64,000 nt of DNA from Streptomyces sp. NRRL F-6676. Its GTDB lineage: Bacteria > Actinomycetota > Actinomycetes > Streptomycetales > Streptomycetaceae. The notes under the pieces are model-generated. The model worked only from the letters and a program-made list of their open reading frames with translations, had not been told where the DNA came from and did no database searches. The translations under genes and the position numbers were made by a program. The stretch is taken from positions 1-64,000 of the forward strand of contig NZ_JOHS01000026.1 in NCBI RefSeq assembly GCF_000725625.1, in the 5' to 3' direction. Positions 14,358-22,920 of this stretch are shown one piece after another. Within the stretch, counting starts at the first letter, position 1; every line of letters begins with the position of its first letter.

Positions 14358-15041
14358 GCAACTCCACGGGGCCGGTCAAAAACGCCTCGGGAGCCTGACA
14401 CCAACACCCGCGCACACCTCCGGTCGATGCCGGACCTCGATGGACGGCCGACGTAGGCCCAAGGGCGATCAGCCACCACCGACGAACGGTCGTGATCAAC
14501 CGGATAAAGATTGGGCCAGACCGCAAAGCCTGCGTCAGTGATCTGTGCCGCTCCGACATCAAGAGGCCGCACCGGTTCTCACTGACACTCCGGCCTGACT
14601 GCAAGTCCATCCACTGTGCCTCGCCTCGCTCTAGAAGCGGCTAGCGGAGGCCAGGGTTCCAAGAAGGGTTTGTGCCGCTCCACTTGCGCGCAGATGTCAG
14701 ACCACCGCACTGACAGTGCGGGCTGACCAGGCAGAGCATGACTACTGTCGCGAAGTGCGCGAAGGGCTGAACGAGCCAGCTAGGGGTTGCATGTGACGTA
14801 TCGAAAGGCTCCTTATGGTTGGTGACCACATGTGCAGCTGCGTCGGGTCGACTGCCGCTGTACCGCGACGAAGTCCAGCAACCCAAGCCACCGCCAGCGA
14901 CCGGCACCGGCCCGCGCGACCGTCTCCGCGGCCTGTATGGCCCACCAGGGGGGCAGGGAAGTCGTAGGAACGATGCGCACGAGTCCCGTCCATCTGCACT
15001 GAGTGTCTGGGACAGGGACAGGTGCGTGCGGGAGCCCGGAA
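14358..15041. other. gene-free stretch
   Basis: 684 bases without a frame that has both a plausible start and protein-like composition on either strand. Only short unsupported frames are present, and G+C is slightly lower than around it. I see no tRNA, transposase relic or strong repeat. Confidence 0.5.
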
Positions 15042-15785
15042 CTATCCGTAGGGACCGGAGGAGCCACCCTGCCTGGCGGACGCTTCCGCGACCCACGTTC
15101 GCCAGACGTGGCGCGTGTTCGGTACCTCGGGGCGATCGAGAAGCCAGAGGACGTAGCCAGCGTGAAGGCGTGCCCATGGGTTGTCCGACGCAGCGGCCGT
15201 ACCGAGCCTGTGGCGGAGATCGTCACCGTCGACTGCTCTTGCGACGCGCACATACTCGCGGTCCTTGCAGCGGTAGGCCCGCCGGACGACGATCTCGACG
15301 AGGTCGATGAGCTTCGCCCTGGTCGGCTGATCATGGTCGGCGACAGCCATGCGGCGGATGAGTGACTGTTTCGTGCCCCACGCCTTTGCATACTCTGTCC
15401 ACTCGCGGGGGAACCGCGCTTCCCACTCCAGGAAGAGAAGCGCATAGGGCAGACGCGGCCCGTCGGCGCCCTCGCCCACCCACAGCCCTTGAGGCAGGGT
15501 ACGGCTGCACATGTCCGCGTACACCTCGCGCGCCCGCTTGAAGGCCGGCTCCTGATACTGCTCCTCCGGCCCCAGCGGCCTCGTGAGGAACCACAGCTCG
15601 TTCCACCGGTCGAGAGCCGCCCAGGCGTTCCTCCGGGCCCCGTCCAGATGCGCGAGTGCCGCCTCTCGCTCAGTGGGATCGTCGGCTATGAGGCCGAACG
15701 CCCAGCCCAATCGTCCGCGCCAGGCGTCGGCCTCGTCGCCACCCGACCCCGCCCCCTCCACCCCGTTCGTCATGCCGGAGATCAT
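15042..15785 (-). CDS. hypothetical cytosolic protein
   Basis: 247 residues, mostly alpha-helical, without signal or membrane segment. Distinct segments are WRGRLGWAFGLIADDPTEREAALAHLD, RNAWAALDRWNELWFLTRPLGPEEQYQEPAFKR split by polar stretches, and AKLIDLVEIVVRRAYRCKDREYVRVAR. The helical-pair character suggests a HEAT- or TPR-like scaffold, but no family is recognised. The ATG at 15773 is an alternative start. It is a single-gene unit. Confidence 0.55.
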   Translation of the reverse strand: MISGMTNGVEGAGSGGDEADAWRGRLGWAFGLIADDPTEREAALAHLDGARRNAWAALDRWNELWFLTRPLGPEEQYQEPAFKRAREVYADMCSRTLPQGLWVGEGADGPRLPYALLFLEWEARFPREWTEYAKAWGTKQSLIRRMAVADHDQPTRAKLIDLVEIVVRRAYRCKDREYVRVARAVDGDDLRHRLGTAAASDNPWARLHAGYVLWLLDRPEVPNTRHVWRTWVAEASARQGGSSGPYG

Positions 15786-15982
15786 CCCTCAGCCGCGACG
15801 ACGGACGTCATGCATGCCTACAACACACACATCGATGGTGACGAGGCACGGTGGCAGGTGAGGAGCACACCGGCCCAGGTCGAGCGCCCTCGCCTAAGTT
15901 GCTTCGGGACGGAAGAGGTCGCCGCATAACGTGCCACTCAAGGCGCCTGCCGTTGGGACGGGTCGGTTACCCCTGTCGCCGT

Positions 15983-16453
15983 TCAGTGCGGCCGTGGTGA
16001 GGGGGAAGGTGTGCCGGTGGTGGGTCTTGGTGCGGGTGGTGCGTTCTGTGGGGTGAGTTCGTCGACCAGGCCGCGGATGCGTTTCTCGATCTCGTCGCGG
16101 ATCGGGCGTACCGCTTCCACGCCCTGTCCGGCCGGGTCGGGCAGTTGCCAGTCGAGGTAGCGCTTGCCGGGGAAGACGGGGCACGTGTCGCCGCAGCCCA
16201 TCGTGATGACGACGTCGGACGCCTGGACCGCCTCCACCGTGAGCATCTTGGGCACCTCCGCGGTGAGGTCGATGCCCGCCTCCGTCATGGCTTCGACGAC
16301 GGCCGGGTTGACGGCGTCGGCGGGGGCGGAGCCCGCGGAGCGTACCTGGACGCGGTCGCCCGCGAGGTGGGTGAGGAAGGCGGCGGCCATCTGTGAGCGT
16401 CCGGCGTTGTGGACGCAGACGAAGAGCACCGACGGCGTGGCGGTGTCAGACAT
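15983..16453 (-). CDS. arsC: arsenate reductase, low-molecular-weight phosphatase type
   Basis: 156 residues. The phosphatase loop VLFVCVHNAGRSQMAAAFL has Cys13 and Arg19 (CX5R). The catalytic acid region is YLDWQLPDPAG. This is the ArsC type that in actinobacteria reduces arsenate using mycothiol and mycoredoxin. The C-terminal proline-rich tail is extra to the family. It overlaps the efflux gene by 8 bases and is last in arsR-acr3-arsC. Confidence 0.9.
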   Translation of the reverse strand: MSDTATPSVLFVCVHNAGRSQMAAAFLTHLAGDRVQVRSAGSAPADAVNPAVVEAMTEAGIDLTAEVPKMLTVEAVQASDVVITMGCGDTCPVFPGKRYLDWQLPDPAGQGVEAVRPIRDEIEKRIRGLVDELTPQNAPPAPRPTTGTPSPSPRPH

Positions 16454-17543
16454 GGGCGGGGTCCTCCTGGGGCGCGGGGGCGGCCGCGGTGGTGAAGTAG
16501 CGGCGCGCGTACAGGCCGACGTACACCAGGCCGATCAGGGCGGGTACTTCGATGAGGGGGCCGACGACGCCGGCGAGGGCCTGGCCCGAGGCGGCCCCGA
16601 AGGTGGCGATGGCGACGGCGATGGCCAGCTCGAAGTTGTTGCCCGCGGCGGTGAAGGCCAGTGTCGTGGTCCGCGGGTGGTCGAGGCCGACCGCGCGGCC
16701 CAGTGCCATGGCCCCGGCCCACATGACGGCGAAGTAGACCAGCAGCGGCAGGGCGATGCGGGCGACGTCCAGCGGCCGCGAGGTGATCGCGTCGCCTTGC
16801 AGGGCGAAGAGGACGACGATCGTGAACAGCAGCCCGTACAGGGCGAAGGGGCCGACGCGCGGGACGAGTTCGGCTTCGTACCAGGTGCGTCCCCTGGCCT
16901 TCTCGCCGATGCGGCGGGTGAGGTAGCCGGCCGCGAGCGGGATGCCGAGGAAGAGGAGCACGCTGCGGGCGATCTGCCACACGGACACGTCCAGGCCGGT
17001 CTGCTCCAGGCTGAGCCAACCGGGCAGGACGGAGAGGTAGAACCAGCCCAGCGCCGCGAACGCGATCACCTGGAAGACCGAGTTCAGGGCGACCAGGACG
17101 GCCGCGGCCTCCCGGTGGCCGCGGGCGAGGTCGTTCCAGATGATGACCATGGCGATGCAGCGGGCCAGGCCCACGATGATGAGGCCGGTGCGGTAGGCGG
17201 GCAGGTCCGGCAGGAACAGCCACGCCAGGGCGAACATGAGCGCCGGGCCGGCCACCCAGTTCAGCAGCAGGGACGGCAGCAGCAGGCGGCGGTCGCGGGT
17301 GACGGTGTCGAGGCGGTCGTAACGCACCTTGGCCAGCACCGGGTACATCATCACCAGCAGGCCCAGGGCGATCGGCAGGGACACCCCCGTCACGGTCACC
17401 GCGGCCAGCGCGTCACCCAGGCCGGGGACCAGGCGGCCCAGGCCGAGCCCCACGGCCATGGCCGCGAGGATCCAGACCGCCAGGTAGCGGTCGACGAACG
17501 ACAGGCGTCCGGCCACGTTCCCCTCGGGTGCGGGGGTGCTCAC
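16446..17543 (-). CDS. acr3: ACR3-family arsenite efflux permease
   Basis: 365 residues with about ten membrane helices. The ACR3 signature VGLARCIAMVIIWNDLARG carries the conserved membrane cysteine needed for As(III) transport, and FTAAGNNFELAIAVAIATFG is the second conserved block. It expels arsenite produced by ArsC. It starts (GTG at 17543) overlapping the arsR stop by 4 bases, which indicates translational coupling. Confidence 0.95.
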   Translation of the reverse strand: MSTPAPEGNVAGRLSFVDRYLAVWILAAMAVGLGLGRLVPGLGDALAAVTVTGVSLPIALGLLVMMYPVLAKVRYDRLDTVTRDRRLLLPSLLLNWVAGPALMFALAWLFLPDLPAYRTGLIIVGLARCIAMVIIWNDLARGHREAAAVLVALNSVFQVIAFAALGWFYLSVLPGWLSLEQTGLDVSVWQIARSVLLFLGIPLAAGYLTRRIGEKARGRTWYEAELVPRVGPFALYGLLFTIVVLFALQGDAITSRPLDVARIALPLLVYFAVMWAGAMALGRAVGLDHPRTTTLAFTAAGNNFELAIAVAIATFGAASGQALAGVVGPLIEVPALIGLVYVGLYARRYFTTAAAPAPQEDPAHV

Positions 17544-17947
17544 GAGGCGGCTCCGGCCGGTGCGGTGCGCTCGGGCAGCGGCTCACCGGCCGGACGCGTG
17601 AGGAGGCCGGCGAGACGGTCGGTCGTCTCCGGGACGAGCCAGTAGTAGACCCAGGTGCCGCGCCGCTCGCAGTCGATCAGGCCCGCCTGCCGCAGCAGCT
17701 TCAGGTGGTGGGAGATCGTCGGCTGGGAGAGGTCGAAGGCCGGGGTGAGGTCGCAGACGCAGACCTCGCCGCCCGGGCGGGAGGCGATCAGCGACAGCAG
17801 GCGCAGCCGCACCGGGTCGCCCAGCGCCTTGAACACCTTCGCCAGGTCTACGGCCTGGCCCTCGTCCAGGGGAGCGGCCAGCAGCCCGGGGCAGCATGCT
17901 CCGGATTCGTCACCCTGGCCGAGCAGCACCAGCTCTTGATTCGACAC
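17540..17947 (-). CDS. arsR: ArsR-family arsenic-responsive repressor
   Basis: 135 residues. Winged helix LAKVFKALGDPVRLRLLSLI, then EVCVCDLTPAFDLSQPTISHHL with the CVC metalloid ligands at the DNA-recognition helix, then LIDCERRGTWVYYWL. An additional CC pair near residue 18 (SGACCPG) may provide further As(III) ligands. GTG at 17947 chosen; only 8 bases separate it from operator 1, so the transcript may be nearly leaderless. Confidence 0.9.
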   Translation of the reverse strand: MSNQELVLLGQGDESGACCPGLLAAPLDEGQAVDLAKVFKALGDPVRLRLLSLIASRPGGEVCVCDLTPAFDLSQPTISHHLKLLRQAGLIDCERRGTWVYYWLVPETTDRLAGLLTRPAGEPLPERTAPAGAAS

Positions 17948-17955
17948 ACTTCTAT

Positions 17956-18004
17956 ATTGACACTCTTCGATTCGGCGCGCAATCTTGCATCGACAAACAT
18001 CAAT
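17956..18004. promoter_or_regulatory. two ArsR-type operators between arsR and arsI
   Basis: ATTGA-CACTCT-TCGAT at 17956-17971 and ATCGA-CAAACA-TCAAT at 17989-18004 share the same design: 5-base arms, 6-base spacer, one arm mismatch. They are 33 bases apart in the divergent intergenic region. The second lies within a wider perfect inverted repeat, CTTGCAT-N12-ATGCAAG. Confidence 0.65.
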
Positions 18005-18025
18005 GCAAGCGGATGGGAGTCCGTC

Positions 18026-18499
18026 ATGTCCCGCGCTCAGCTCGCCCTGCGTGTCAGTGACCTGGAAGCGTCGATCACCTTCTACTCGAAGCTGTTCGGC
18101 GCCGAACCGGCCAAGCGGCGCGAGGGCTACGCCAACTTCGCGCTCACGGAGCCTCCGCTCAAACTCGTACTGATCGAGGGGGAGCCCGGTGCGGAGACCC
18201 GGCTCGACCACCTCGGTGTCGAGGTCGAGTCCAGCGGTGAGGTCAACGCCGCCGGCGCCCGGCTCAAGGGCGCCGGCCTGGCCACCTTCGAGGAGAACGA
18301 CACGTCCTGCTGCTACGCCCTCCAGGACAAGGTGTGGGTGCACGGCCCCGGCAAGGAGCCCTGGGAGGTCTACGTCGTGAAGGCCGACGCCGGCACGCTC
18401 GGCAAGAGCGCCGGCCCGGACGCCGGCGGCGACGGCTGCCGCACCGGCGAGGCCGGCGAGGGGAGCCCGGCGGCGGCCGGGTGCGCCTGCGGGCAGTGA
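18026..18499 (+). CDS. arsI: ArsI/CadI-family metalloenzyme (organoarsenical lyase type)
   Basis: 157 residues with a vicinal-oxygen-chelate (glyoxalase) fold: SRAQLALRVSDLEASITFYSK, then LDHLGVEVES with a metal-ligand His, then the paired cysteines in DTSCCYALQDKVWVHGPGKE that bind trivalent arsenic, then PWEVYVV with the Glu ligand. ArsI-type enzymes cleave the C-As bond of methylarsenite using Fe2+ and O2; CadI relatives bind Cd. A C-terminal Gly/Ala-rich tail ends CACGQ. GGGAG precedes the ATG. Divergent from arsR and surely under the same operators. Confidence 0.85.
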   Translation: MSRAQLALRVSDLEASITFYSKLFGAEPAKRREGYANFALTEPPLKLVLIEGEPGAETRLDHLGVEVESSGEVNAAGARLKGAGLATFEENDTSCCYALQDKVWVHGPGKEPWEVYVVKADAGTLGKSAGPDAGGDGCRTGEAGEGSPAAAGCACGQ

Positions 18500-18660
18500 T
18501 GCGAACGGCCGGGCGACAGCGCGCGCAGGGCATCCACGACCTGCGTCTGCTCTTCGGCCGGGCGGCGGTCGACGACCGCGCGTACGACCGGGCCTGGCAG
18601 GTCCAGGAGACCCTCACCAGGCGAGGGCAGCACCGCAGCGAACGGCCGGCCGTCGTAGAG
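18499..18660 (+). pseudogene. fragment of a VapC-type PIN toxin
   Basis: A frame opening at the arsI stop (TGATG) reads DLRLLFGRAAVDDRAYDRAW, VQETLTRRGQHRSE, which is the central part of PIN toxins of the type RAxxVQxxLxxRGxHRS. The N-terminal Asp motif and the following LLIAATAE block are missing. After HRSE it runs into the 34-bp repeats. It is a remnant of a toxin gene broken by insertion or deletion. Confidence 0.5.
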
Positions 18661-18718
18661 CCCGCGTTGATCCTGGGCCCTTTTCGTCGTAGAGCCCGCG
18701 TCGATCCTGGGCCCTTTT
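18651..18718. repeat. tandem 34-bp duplication
   Basis: 18651-18684 and 18685-18718 are the same 34 bases (starting CGTCGTAGAGCCCGCG, ending GGGCCCTTTT) with one T/C difference at position 17. They sit at the break point of the PIN fragment. Confidence 0.85.
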
Positions 18719-18821
18719 CGCGGCCGCGCGCTTCCCCTTCTCAAGCAGGCTCTTCTGCGGTTCCGCACCATGCCAGACTTCCGGGCGGGGAACGAGCGAC
18801 CGGCTCATGGGGAGGGCGATC

Positions 18822-19082
18822 ATGTCGACGTCAGCTGCCGGCTTTCTGCTGCCGCTGCTCTTTCTGGTCGGGGCACTCTGGCTCGCGTGCGCCGTGCTCG
18901 GCCTGCATGGCCTGCTCCTCGGACGCCTGCCCGGCCGATGGCTACAGCGACGCGTCCGACAGCCGAGGCTCTGGGGAGCGGGTGCTCTCCTCATCGCGTG
19001 CGCCGGGTTCCATCATCCGTGGTTGACCGTGGTCGGGATCGGTCTTGTCGCCTTGGGGCACGTGGTGCGGCCAACCGCGTAA
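18822..19082 (+). CDS. small two-helix membrane protein
   Basis: 86 residues: helix one about 8-30 (FLLPLLFLVGALWLACAVLG), a basic loop GRLPGRWLQRRVRQPRLWG, helix two about 50-72. GGGGAGG lies 8 bases before the ATG at 18822. No family recognised. The two-helix hairpin with a positively charged loop suggests that the loop faces the cytosol. Confidence 0.55.
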   Translation: MSTSAAGFLLPLLFLVGALWLACAVLGLHGLLLGRLPGRWLQRRVRQPRLWGAGALLIACAGFHHPWLTVVGIGLVALGHVVRPTA

Positions 19083-19136
19083 TCGTCCAGCGGGCGTTCG
19101 GCGTTCGCTGTCAGTGCCCGGCTGTACGGTCCGCTC

Positions 19137-19469
19137 ATGGCTGAGAGACCGACGGCGATCTGGCGTGAGGGCATGGTTCAGGAGGCCGGGGAGCTCGCTG
19201 CCGGCCTCCTGGATCCTGAGTGTGCCTGTATGGCAGAGCTGTTCCCAGAAGCGTTTCTGACGGAGACGGATGCGGTGCTCGACACCTTCGAAAGTGCGCT
19301 GCCCGGGCTGGGCGAGGCCCGCGACGAGAAGGTGTTCGCTGTCGTGGAACGCGTCGTCCTGGCCCTGAACGCGGTGAACGATGCCTGCGAAGAAGCCGCC
19401 TTCGCAACCGACGAGCGTGAGGAGCTGCCGCCGCACTACAAGAGCACCGGATCGAGCGAGGAACGGTAG
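19137..19469 (+). CDS. hypothetical protein, acidic, helical
   Basis: 110 residues, acidic and helical (PGLGEARDEKVFAVVERVVL, LNAVNDACEEAAFATDEREEL). It ends 9 bases before the next gene and so is likely co-transcribed. Proteins of this pattern in Streptomyces lie next to small DUF-type partners and behave like immunity or accessory proteins, but I cannot name the family. Confidence 0.55.
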   Translation: MAERPTAIWREGMVQEAGELAAGLLDPECACMAELFPEAFLTETDAVLDTFESALPGLGEARDEKVFAVVERVVLALNAVNDACEEAAFATDEREELPPHYKSTGSSEER

Positions 19470-19478
19470 GGACGCGCG

Positions 19479-19937
19479 GTGAGCTACGACATCTACTTCT
19501 TGAACCGACGCGACGGGCAGCCCTGGGATGAGGTCCTGAAGGCGCTGGAGGACGAGGTGGGAGACAGCCGGCCGGTCTCTGCTCACCTACTTGGGGCTTG
19601 GGAGCGGATAGTGCCGCAGGCTCAGGCCCTGCTGGGCGAAGTGGAGATCACTGAATACGAGCAGGAATCGCGGGACCTGAGCCACTCGGGCACCGGCATC
19701 GACCTGTCCGTCTTCGGTGACGAGGTGAGCATCTCTGTGCCTTACTGGCATACGGGGGACGACGCTGCGGCGGTGTTCGGTCAGGTCTCCGCCCTCGCGG
19801 CCATCGTCGAGAAAGAGACCGGACTGACCGCCTACGATCCCCAGACGCGATCCCCGCTGGTGGCAACGGCCTCGGAGGACTCAGCCGGGCTGATGTCGCG
19901 AGTCACCGAGGATCTGCGCAGTCGTTACGGCGGTTGA
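19479..19937 (+). CDS. hypothetical protein, partner of the preceding gene
   Basis: 152 residues starting GTG at 19479, MSYDIYFLNRRDGQPWDEVL, a start typical of a small family of Streptomyces cytosolic proteins. A helix-rich N-terminal half is followed by the beta stretch GIDLSVFGDEVSISVPYW and a C-terminal helix. No catalytic motif is visible. Spaced 9 bases from the upstream gene. Confidence 0.55.
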   Translation: MSYDIYFLNRRDGQPWDEVLKALEDEVGDSRPVSAHLLGAWERIVPQAQALLGEVEITEYEQESRDLSHSGTGIDLSVFGDEVSISVPYWHTGDDAAAVFGQVSALAAIVEKETGLTAYDPQTRSPLVATASEDSAGLMSRVTEDLRSRYGG

Positions 19938-20029
19938 ACGCCGGGCACCGGCGGGACCGGCTCTCACCGGCATACCCGTTGCCCTTGCACGGATGACGGA
20001 GGGCGCCTCTGGCCAGTGGTGACGCCATC

Positions 20030-21658
20030 TCAGTGAGGGTCGGGCGCGGCCGGCGTCGGGGCGGTGGGGGTGTCGGGGGGCGGGTTCCCTTCGCTGGGTT
20101 CGATGGTGTGCGGGAGGCGGTCCTGGGGTGCTGTGGCGGTCGGTCGGGGTGTTGGGCGTACGGCGAGGAGGACTGTCAGGGCGCCCAGGGTCGCTGCCAG
20201 GGAGGAGAGGAGGAAGACGCGGTCCAGGGCGGTGGCGAAGGCCTCGTGCAGGAGGTGTTCGGCTGCGGGGCGGTGGGTGGTGGGCATCGATTCCAGTAGG
20301 TGCGGGGTCTGGCCCGCGGCCAGGGCGGAGGCGGTTCGGTCGGGGTCCGGGACGGTGCCCGATGCGCCGAGCACCTCGGCCGCGCGGCTCGTGAAGACCG
20401 CGCCCAGGACCGCGATGGCCAGCGTCATGCCCAGCTGGCGGAAGGTGTTGACCGCCCCGCCCGCCATCCCCGCCTGTCGCGGCGGTACGGCGGAGGTGGC
20501 CGCCGAGACCAGTACCGGGGTGGCCAGGCCCACGCCGATCCCGGTGACCACGAGGCCCGCCACCAGGGACGCGGCCCCCGCGTCGGCCGTCATCCCGGCG
20601 CGCAGCAGCGCCATGCCGGCCGCGATGCACACGAGCCCGAGGCCGATCGGCAGCCGCGGGGCGAACCGCTGGATGTGGCGGCCCGCCCCCGCGGCCACCA
20701 GGAACGAGGCGCCGGCCAGCGGGGTCAGGGCCAGGCCCGCCGCGACCGGGCCCAGGCCCAGGACCGACTGCAACCACACCGACACCAGCACCAGGCAGCC
20801 GAACGCGCCGCCCTGCAACAGCAGCGCGCCGCTCATCAGGCCCGCGAACGACGGGCGGCACAGCAGCGCCGGGTCCAGCATCGGGGTGCCCCCGCGCCGT
20901 GCCGTGCGGTGCTCGATCACGACGAACGCGGCCAGGGCCAGGACGGTACCGGCGAAGGTTCCCAGGATCTCCGGCGAGGTCCAGCCCGCCTCCGGGCCGC
21001 GGATCAGTCCGTAGGTGAGTGTGGTGGCGGCGAGCGTGAACGCCGTCGCGCCGGGGAGGTCGATGCGGACGGTGGCGGACGGCGCGTCGAGCGGCGCGTC
21101 GAGCGGCGCGTCCGGGCGTACCACCCGCACCGTCATCGCGATGGCCACCGCTGCGATCGGCAGGTTGACCCAGAAGATCGCCTGCCAGCTCAGGTGCTCG
21201 GTGAGCAGGCCCCCGAGCAGCGGGCCCGCCGCCGCTGCCGCGCCGTTGGCCGCGCCCCATACGCCGAAGGCCGTGCCCCGGTCCCTGCCCCGGTACGACG
21301 AGATCAGCAGGGCGGGAGCCGTGGCGAACATGGCGGCGCCCCCGACGCCCTGCACCACGCGGGCGGCGATCAGTACGCCGGCGTCGGGGGCCAGCCCGCA
21401 CACCAGGGAGGCCAGGCCGAAGAGGCCCAGGCCACAGACGTAGAACCGCCGGTGCCCGAACCGGTCCGCCAGGGAACCGGCGGCCAGCAGCAGGGCGGCG
21501 AGGGCGAGGGCGTAGCCGTCGATCACCCATTGCAGGGAGGTGAAGGAGGCGTCGAGATCGTCGGCCATGCTGGGCAGGGCGACGTTCACGATGGTCACGT
21601 CCACCAGCAGAATGAAGGCGCCCAGGCAGACGGCCACCAGGGGCCACCACTTGCGCAT
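20030..21658 (-). CDS. MFS drug exporter, DHA2 (EmrB/QacA) type
   Basis: 542 residues, 14 predicted helices. Motif A GSLADRFGHRRFYV follows helix 2, and the motif D1-like LLVDVTIVNVALPSM lies in helix 1; ARVVQGVGGAAMFATAPALL and GAANGAAAAAGPLLGGLL (motif C) are present. Proton-driven export of drugs or the host's own metabolite. Start at 21658 behind GGAGAAAGAAC; residues upstream would be translated repeat DNA. A proline/threonine-rich tail follows the last helix. Divergent from the Lrp-like regulator, which probably controls it through the repeat array. Confidence 0.9.
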   Translation of the reverse strand: MRKWWPLVAVCLGAFILLVDVTIVNVALPSMADDLDASFTSLQWVIDGYALALAALLLAAGSLADRFGHRRFYVCGLGLFGLASLVCGLAPDAGVLIAARVVQGVGGAAMFATAPALLISSYRGRDRGTAFGVWGAANGAAAAAGPLLGGLLTEHLSWQAIFWVNLPIAAVAIAMTVRVVRPDAPLDAPLDAPSATVRIDLPGATAFTLAATTLTYGLIRGPEAGWTSPEILGTFAGTVLALAAFVVIEHRTARRGGTPMLDPALLCRPSFAGLMSGALLLQGGAFGCLVLVSVWLQSVLGLGPVAAGLALTPLAGASFLVAAGAGRHIQRFAPRLPIGLGLVCIAAGMALLRAGMTADAGAASLVAGLVVTGIGVGLATPVLVSAATSAVPPRQAGMAGGAVNTFRQLGMTLAIAVLGAVFTSRAAEVLGASGTVPDPDRTASALAAGQTPHLLESMPTTHRPAAEHLLHEAFATALDRVFLLSSLAATLGALTVLLAVRPTPRPTATAPQDRLPHTIEPSEGNPPPDTPTAPTPAAPDPH

Positions 21659-21681
21659 GTTCTTTCTCCGTTCTCCGTAAC

Positions 21682-21796
21682 GGGTCCGATCCGGTCCACT
21701 CCGATTCGGTCCACTCCGGTCCGGTCCACTCCGGCCCGGTCCACTCCGGTCCACTCCGGCCCGGTCCACTCCGGCCCGGTCCACTCCGGCCCGGTG
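21682..21796. repeat. array of GGTCCACTCC repeats in a divergent promoter region
   Basis: GGTCCACTCC occurs seven times (about 21693, 21708, 21723, 21738, 21748, 21763, 21778), mostly as a 15-bp unit CGGTCCACTCCGGCC with one 10-bp step. It lies between the exporter start and the Lrp-like gene. It could be an operator array for the regulator, since Lrp proteins bind several phased sites, or a repeat expansion. Confidence 0.75.
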
Positions 21797-21882
21797 TCGG
21801 TCGTTGTTCGAGGCTGGGGTTCCCACGGGGAAATCAGTGAGCCAGGGGCGGCCTGTTGCGTGGATTCGACATAATCGGCAGC

Positions 21883-22905
21883 GTGAAGACGTATCTCGAC
21901 ATCCCCGTCGATGCCGATCGCGAGCTCTCGGACGACGAGACCGCGCTCGCGCACGCCCTTCAGATCAACGGGCGGGCCTCGTTCAAGGAGATCGCCGAGG
22001 TGCTGGGGGTGTCCGACCAGACCGCCGCGCGGCGGTGGTCGCGGGCCCGGTCCGCCGGGAAGCTGCGGGTGCTGGGGCTGACCGATCCGCTGCGGCTCGG
22101 CGACTCCTCCTGGATCGTGCGGATCCGGTGCACGCCCGACGCGTCCGCCTCCATCGGGGAGGCGCTGGCGCGGCGTCCGGACACCACCTGGGTCACGCTC
22201 AGCTCCGGCGGCACCGAACTCGTCTGTGTGGTGCGGGCCCGGGGGCCCGGGCTGCGGGAGCCGCTGCTGCTCCAGAAACTGCCGCGCACGCCGCAGGTGA
22301 TGGACGTCTCGGCCCACTGCCTGCTGCACATCTTCTTCGGCCGGGACCTCAGCTCGATCAACAAGAGCGGGCCGCTGACGCCCGCGCAGGTCGCGGCGCT
22401 CGAACCGCCGCCGCTCGGGCCCGAGCCGGCCGCGGACGCGGCCCCCGTGGCACTGGACGACGGCGACCGGCGGCTCCTGGACCTGCTGGCCCGGGACGGC
22501 CGGGCGGCGCCCGGGGAACTGGCCGCCGCGACGGGCCTGTCACAGTCGACGGTGCGCCGCCGGATCGCCGAACTCCGGGCCGCCCGCGTCCTCTACTTCG
22601 ACGTCGACTACCACCCGGACATCCTCCAGCGGAACTTCCGGGCCGTGCTGTGGCTGGAGATCGATCCCGCCCGCCTCGCCGAGGCGGGAAGGGCGCTGGC
22701 CGCCCACCCCGAGGTGCCGTTCGCCGCCGCCGTGACCGGCACGACCAACCTCTACGCCAGCGTGTCCGTGCCGGGCGTGCAGCACTTCTACCGCTATCTG
22801 ACCGGGTCGGTGGCCACCCTGCCCGGACTGCGTCACACGGCCACCGCGCCCGTCCACCGCACCCTGAAGGGCCCGGGACCCTACCTGCCGACGGCGACGG
22901 GGTGA
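21883..22905 (+). CDS. Lrp/AsnC-family regulator, tandem two-domain form
   Basis: 340 residues made of two Lrp-like halves. First HTH about 17-62 (ALAHALQINGRASFKEIAEVLGVSD in two turns), followed by a RAM-like ligand domain. Second HTH about 193-240 (DRRLLDLLARDGRAAPGEL, GLSQSTVRRRIAEL), followed by a second ligand domain (AVLWLEIDPARLAEAG, GTTNLYASVSVPG). These double-Lrp regulators are common next to exporters in Streptomyces. GTG at 21883 chosen; CATAAT at 21870-21875 lies 7 bases before it, which fits a leaderless transcript. Confidence 0.85.
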   Translation: MKTYLDIPVDADRELSDDETALAHALQINGRASFKEIAEVLGVSDQTAARRWSRARSAGKLRVLGLTDPLRLGDSSWIVRIRCTPDASASIGEALARRPDTTWVTLSSGGTELVCVVRARGPGLREPLLLQKLPRTPQVMDVSAHCLLHIFFGRDLSSINKSGPLTPAQVAALEPPPLGPEPAADAAPVALDDGDRRLLDLLARDGRAAPGELAAATGLSQSTVRRRIAELRAARVLYFDVDYHPDILQRNFRAVLWLEIDPARLAEAGRALAAHPEVPFAAAVTGTTNLYASVSVPGVQHFYRYLTGSVATLPGLRHTATAPVHRTLKGPGPYLPTATG

Positions 22906-22920
22906 ACCTCCCGCCCGGGA

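Noticed and set aside
14347..14610. 87-codon minus-strand frame as a transposase relic
   Set aside because: Composition and sequence match no transposase motif, and there are no terminal repeats.
21856..21882. upstream start (TTG at 21856) of the Lrp-like regulator
   Set aside because: The added residues are not part of the family, and a -10-like CATAAT lies inside them. GTG at 21883 fits better.
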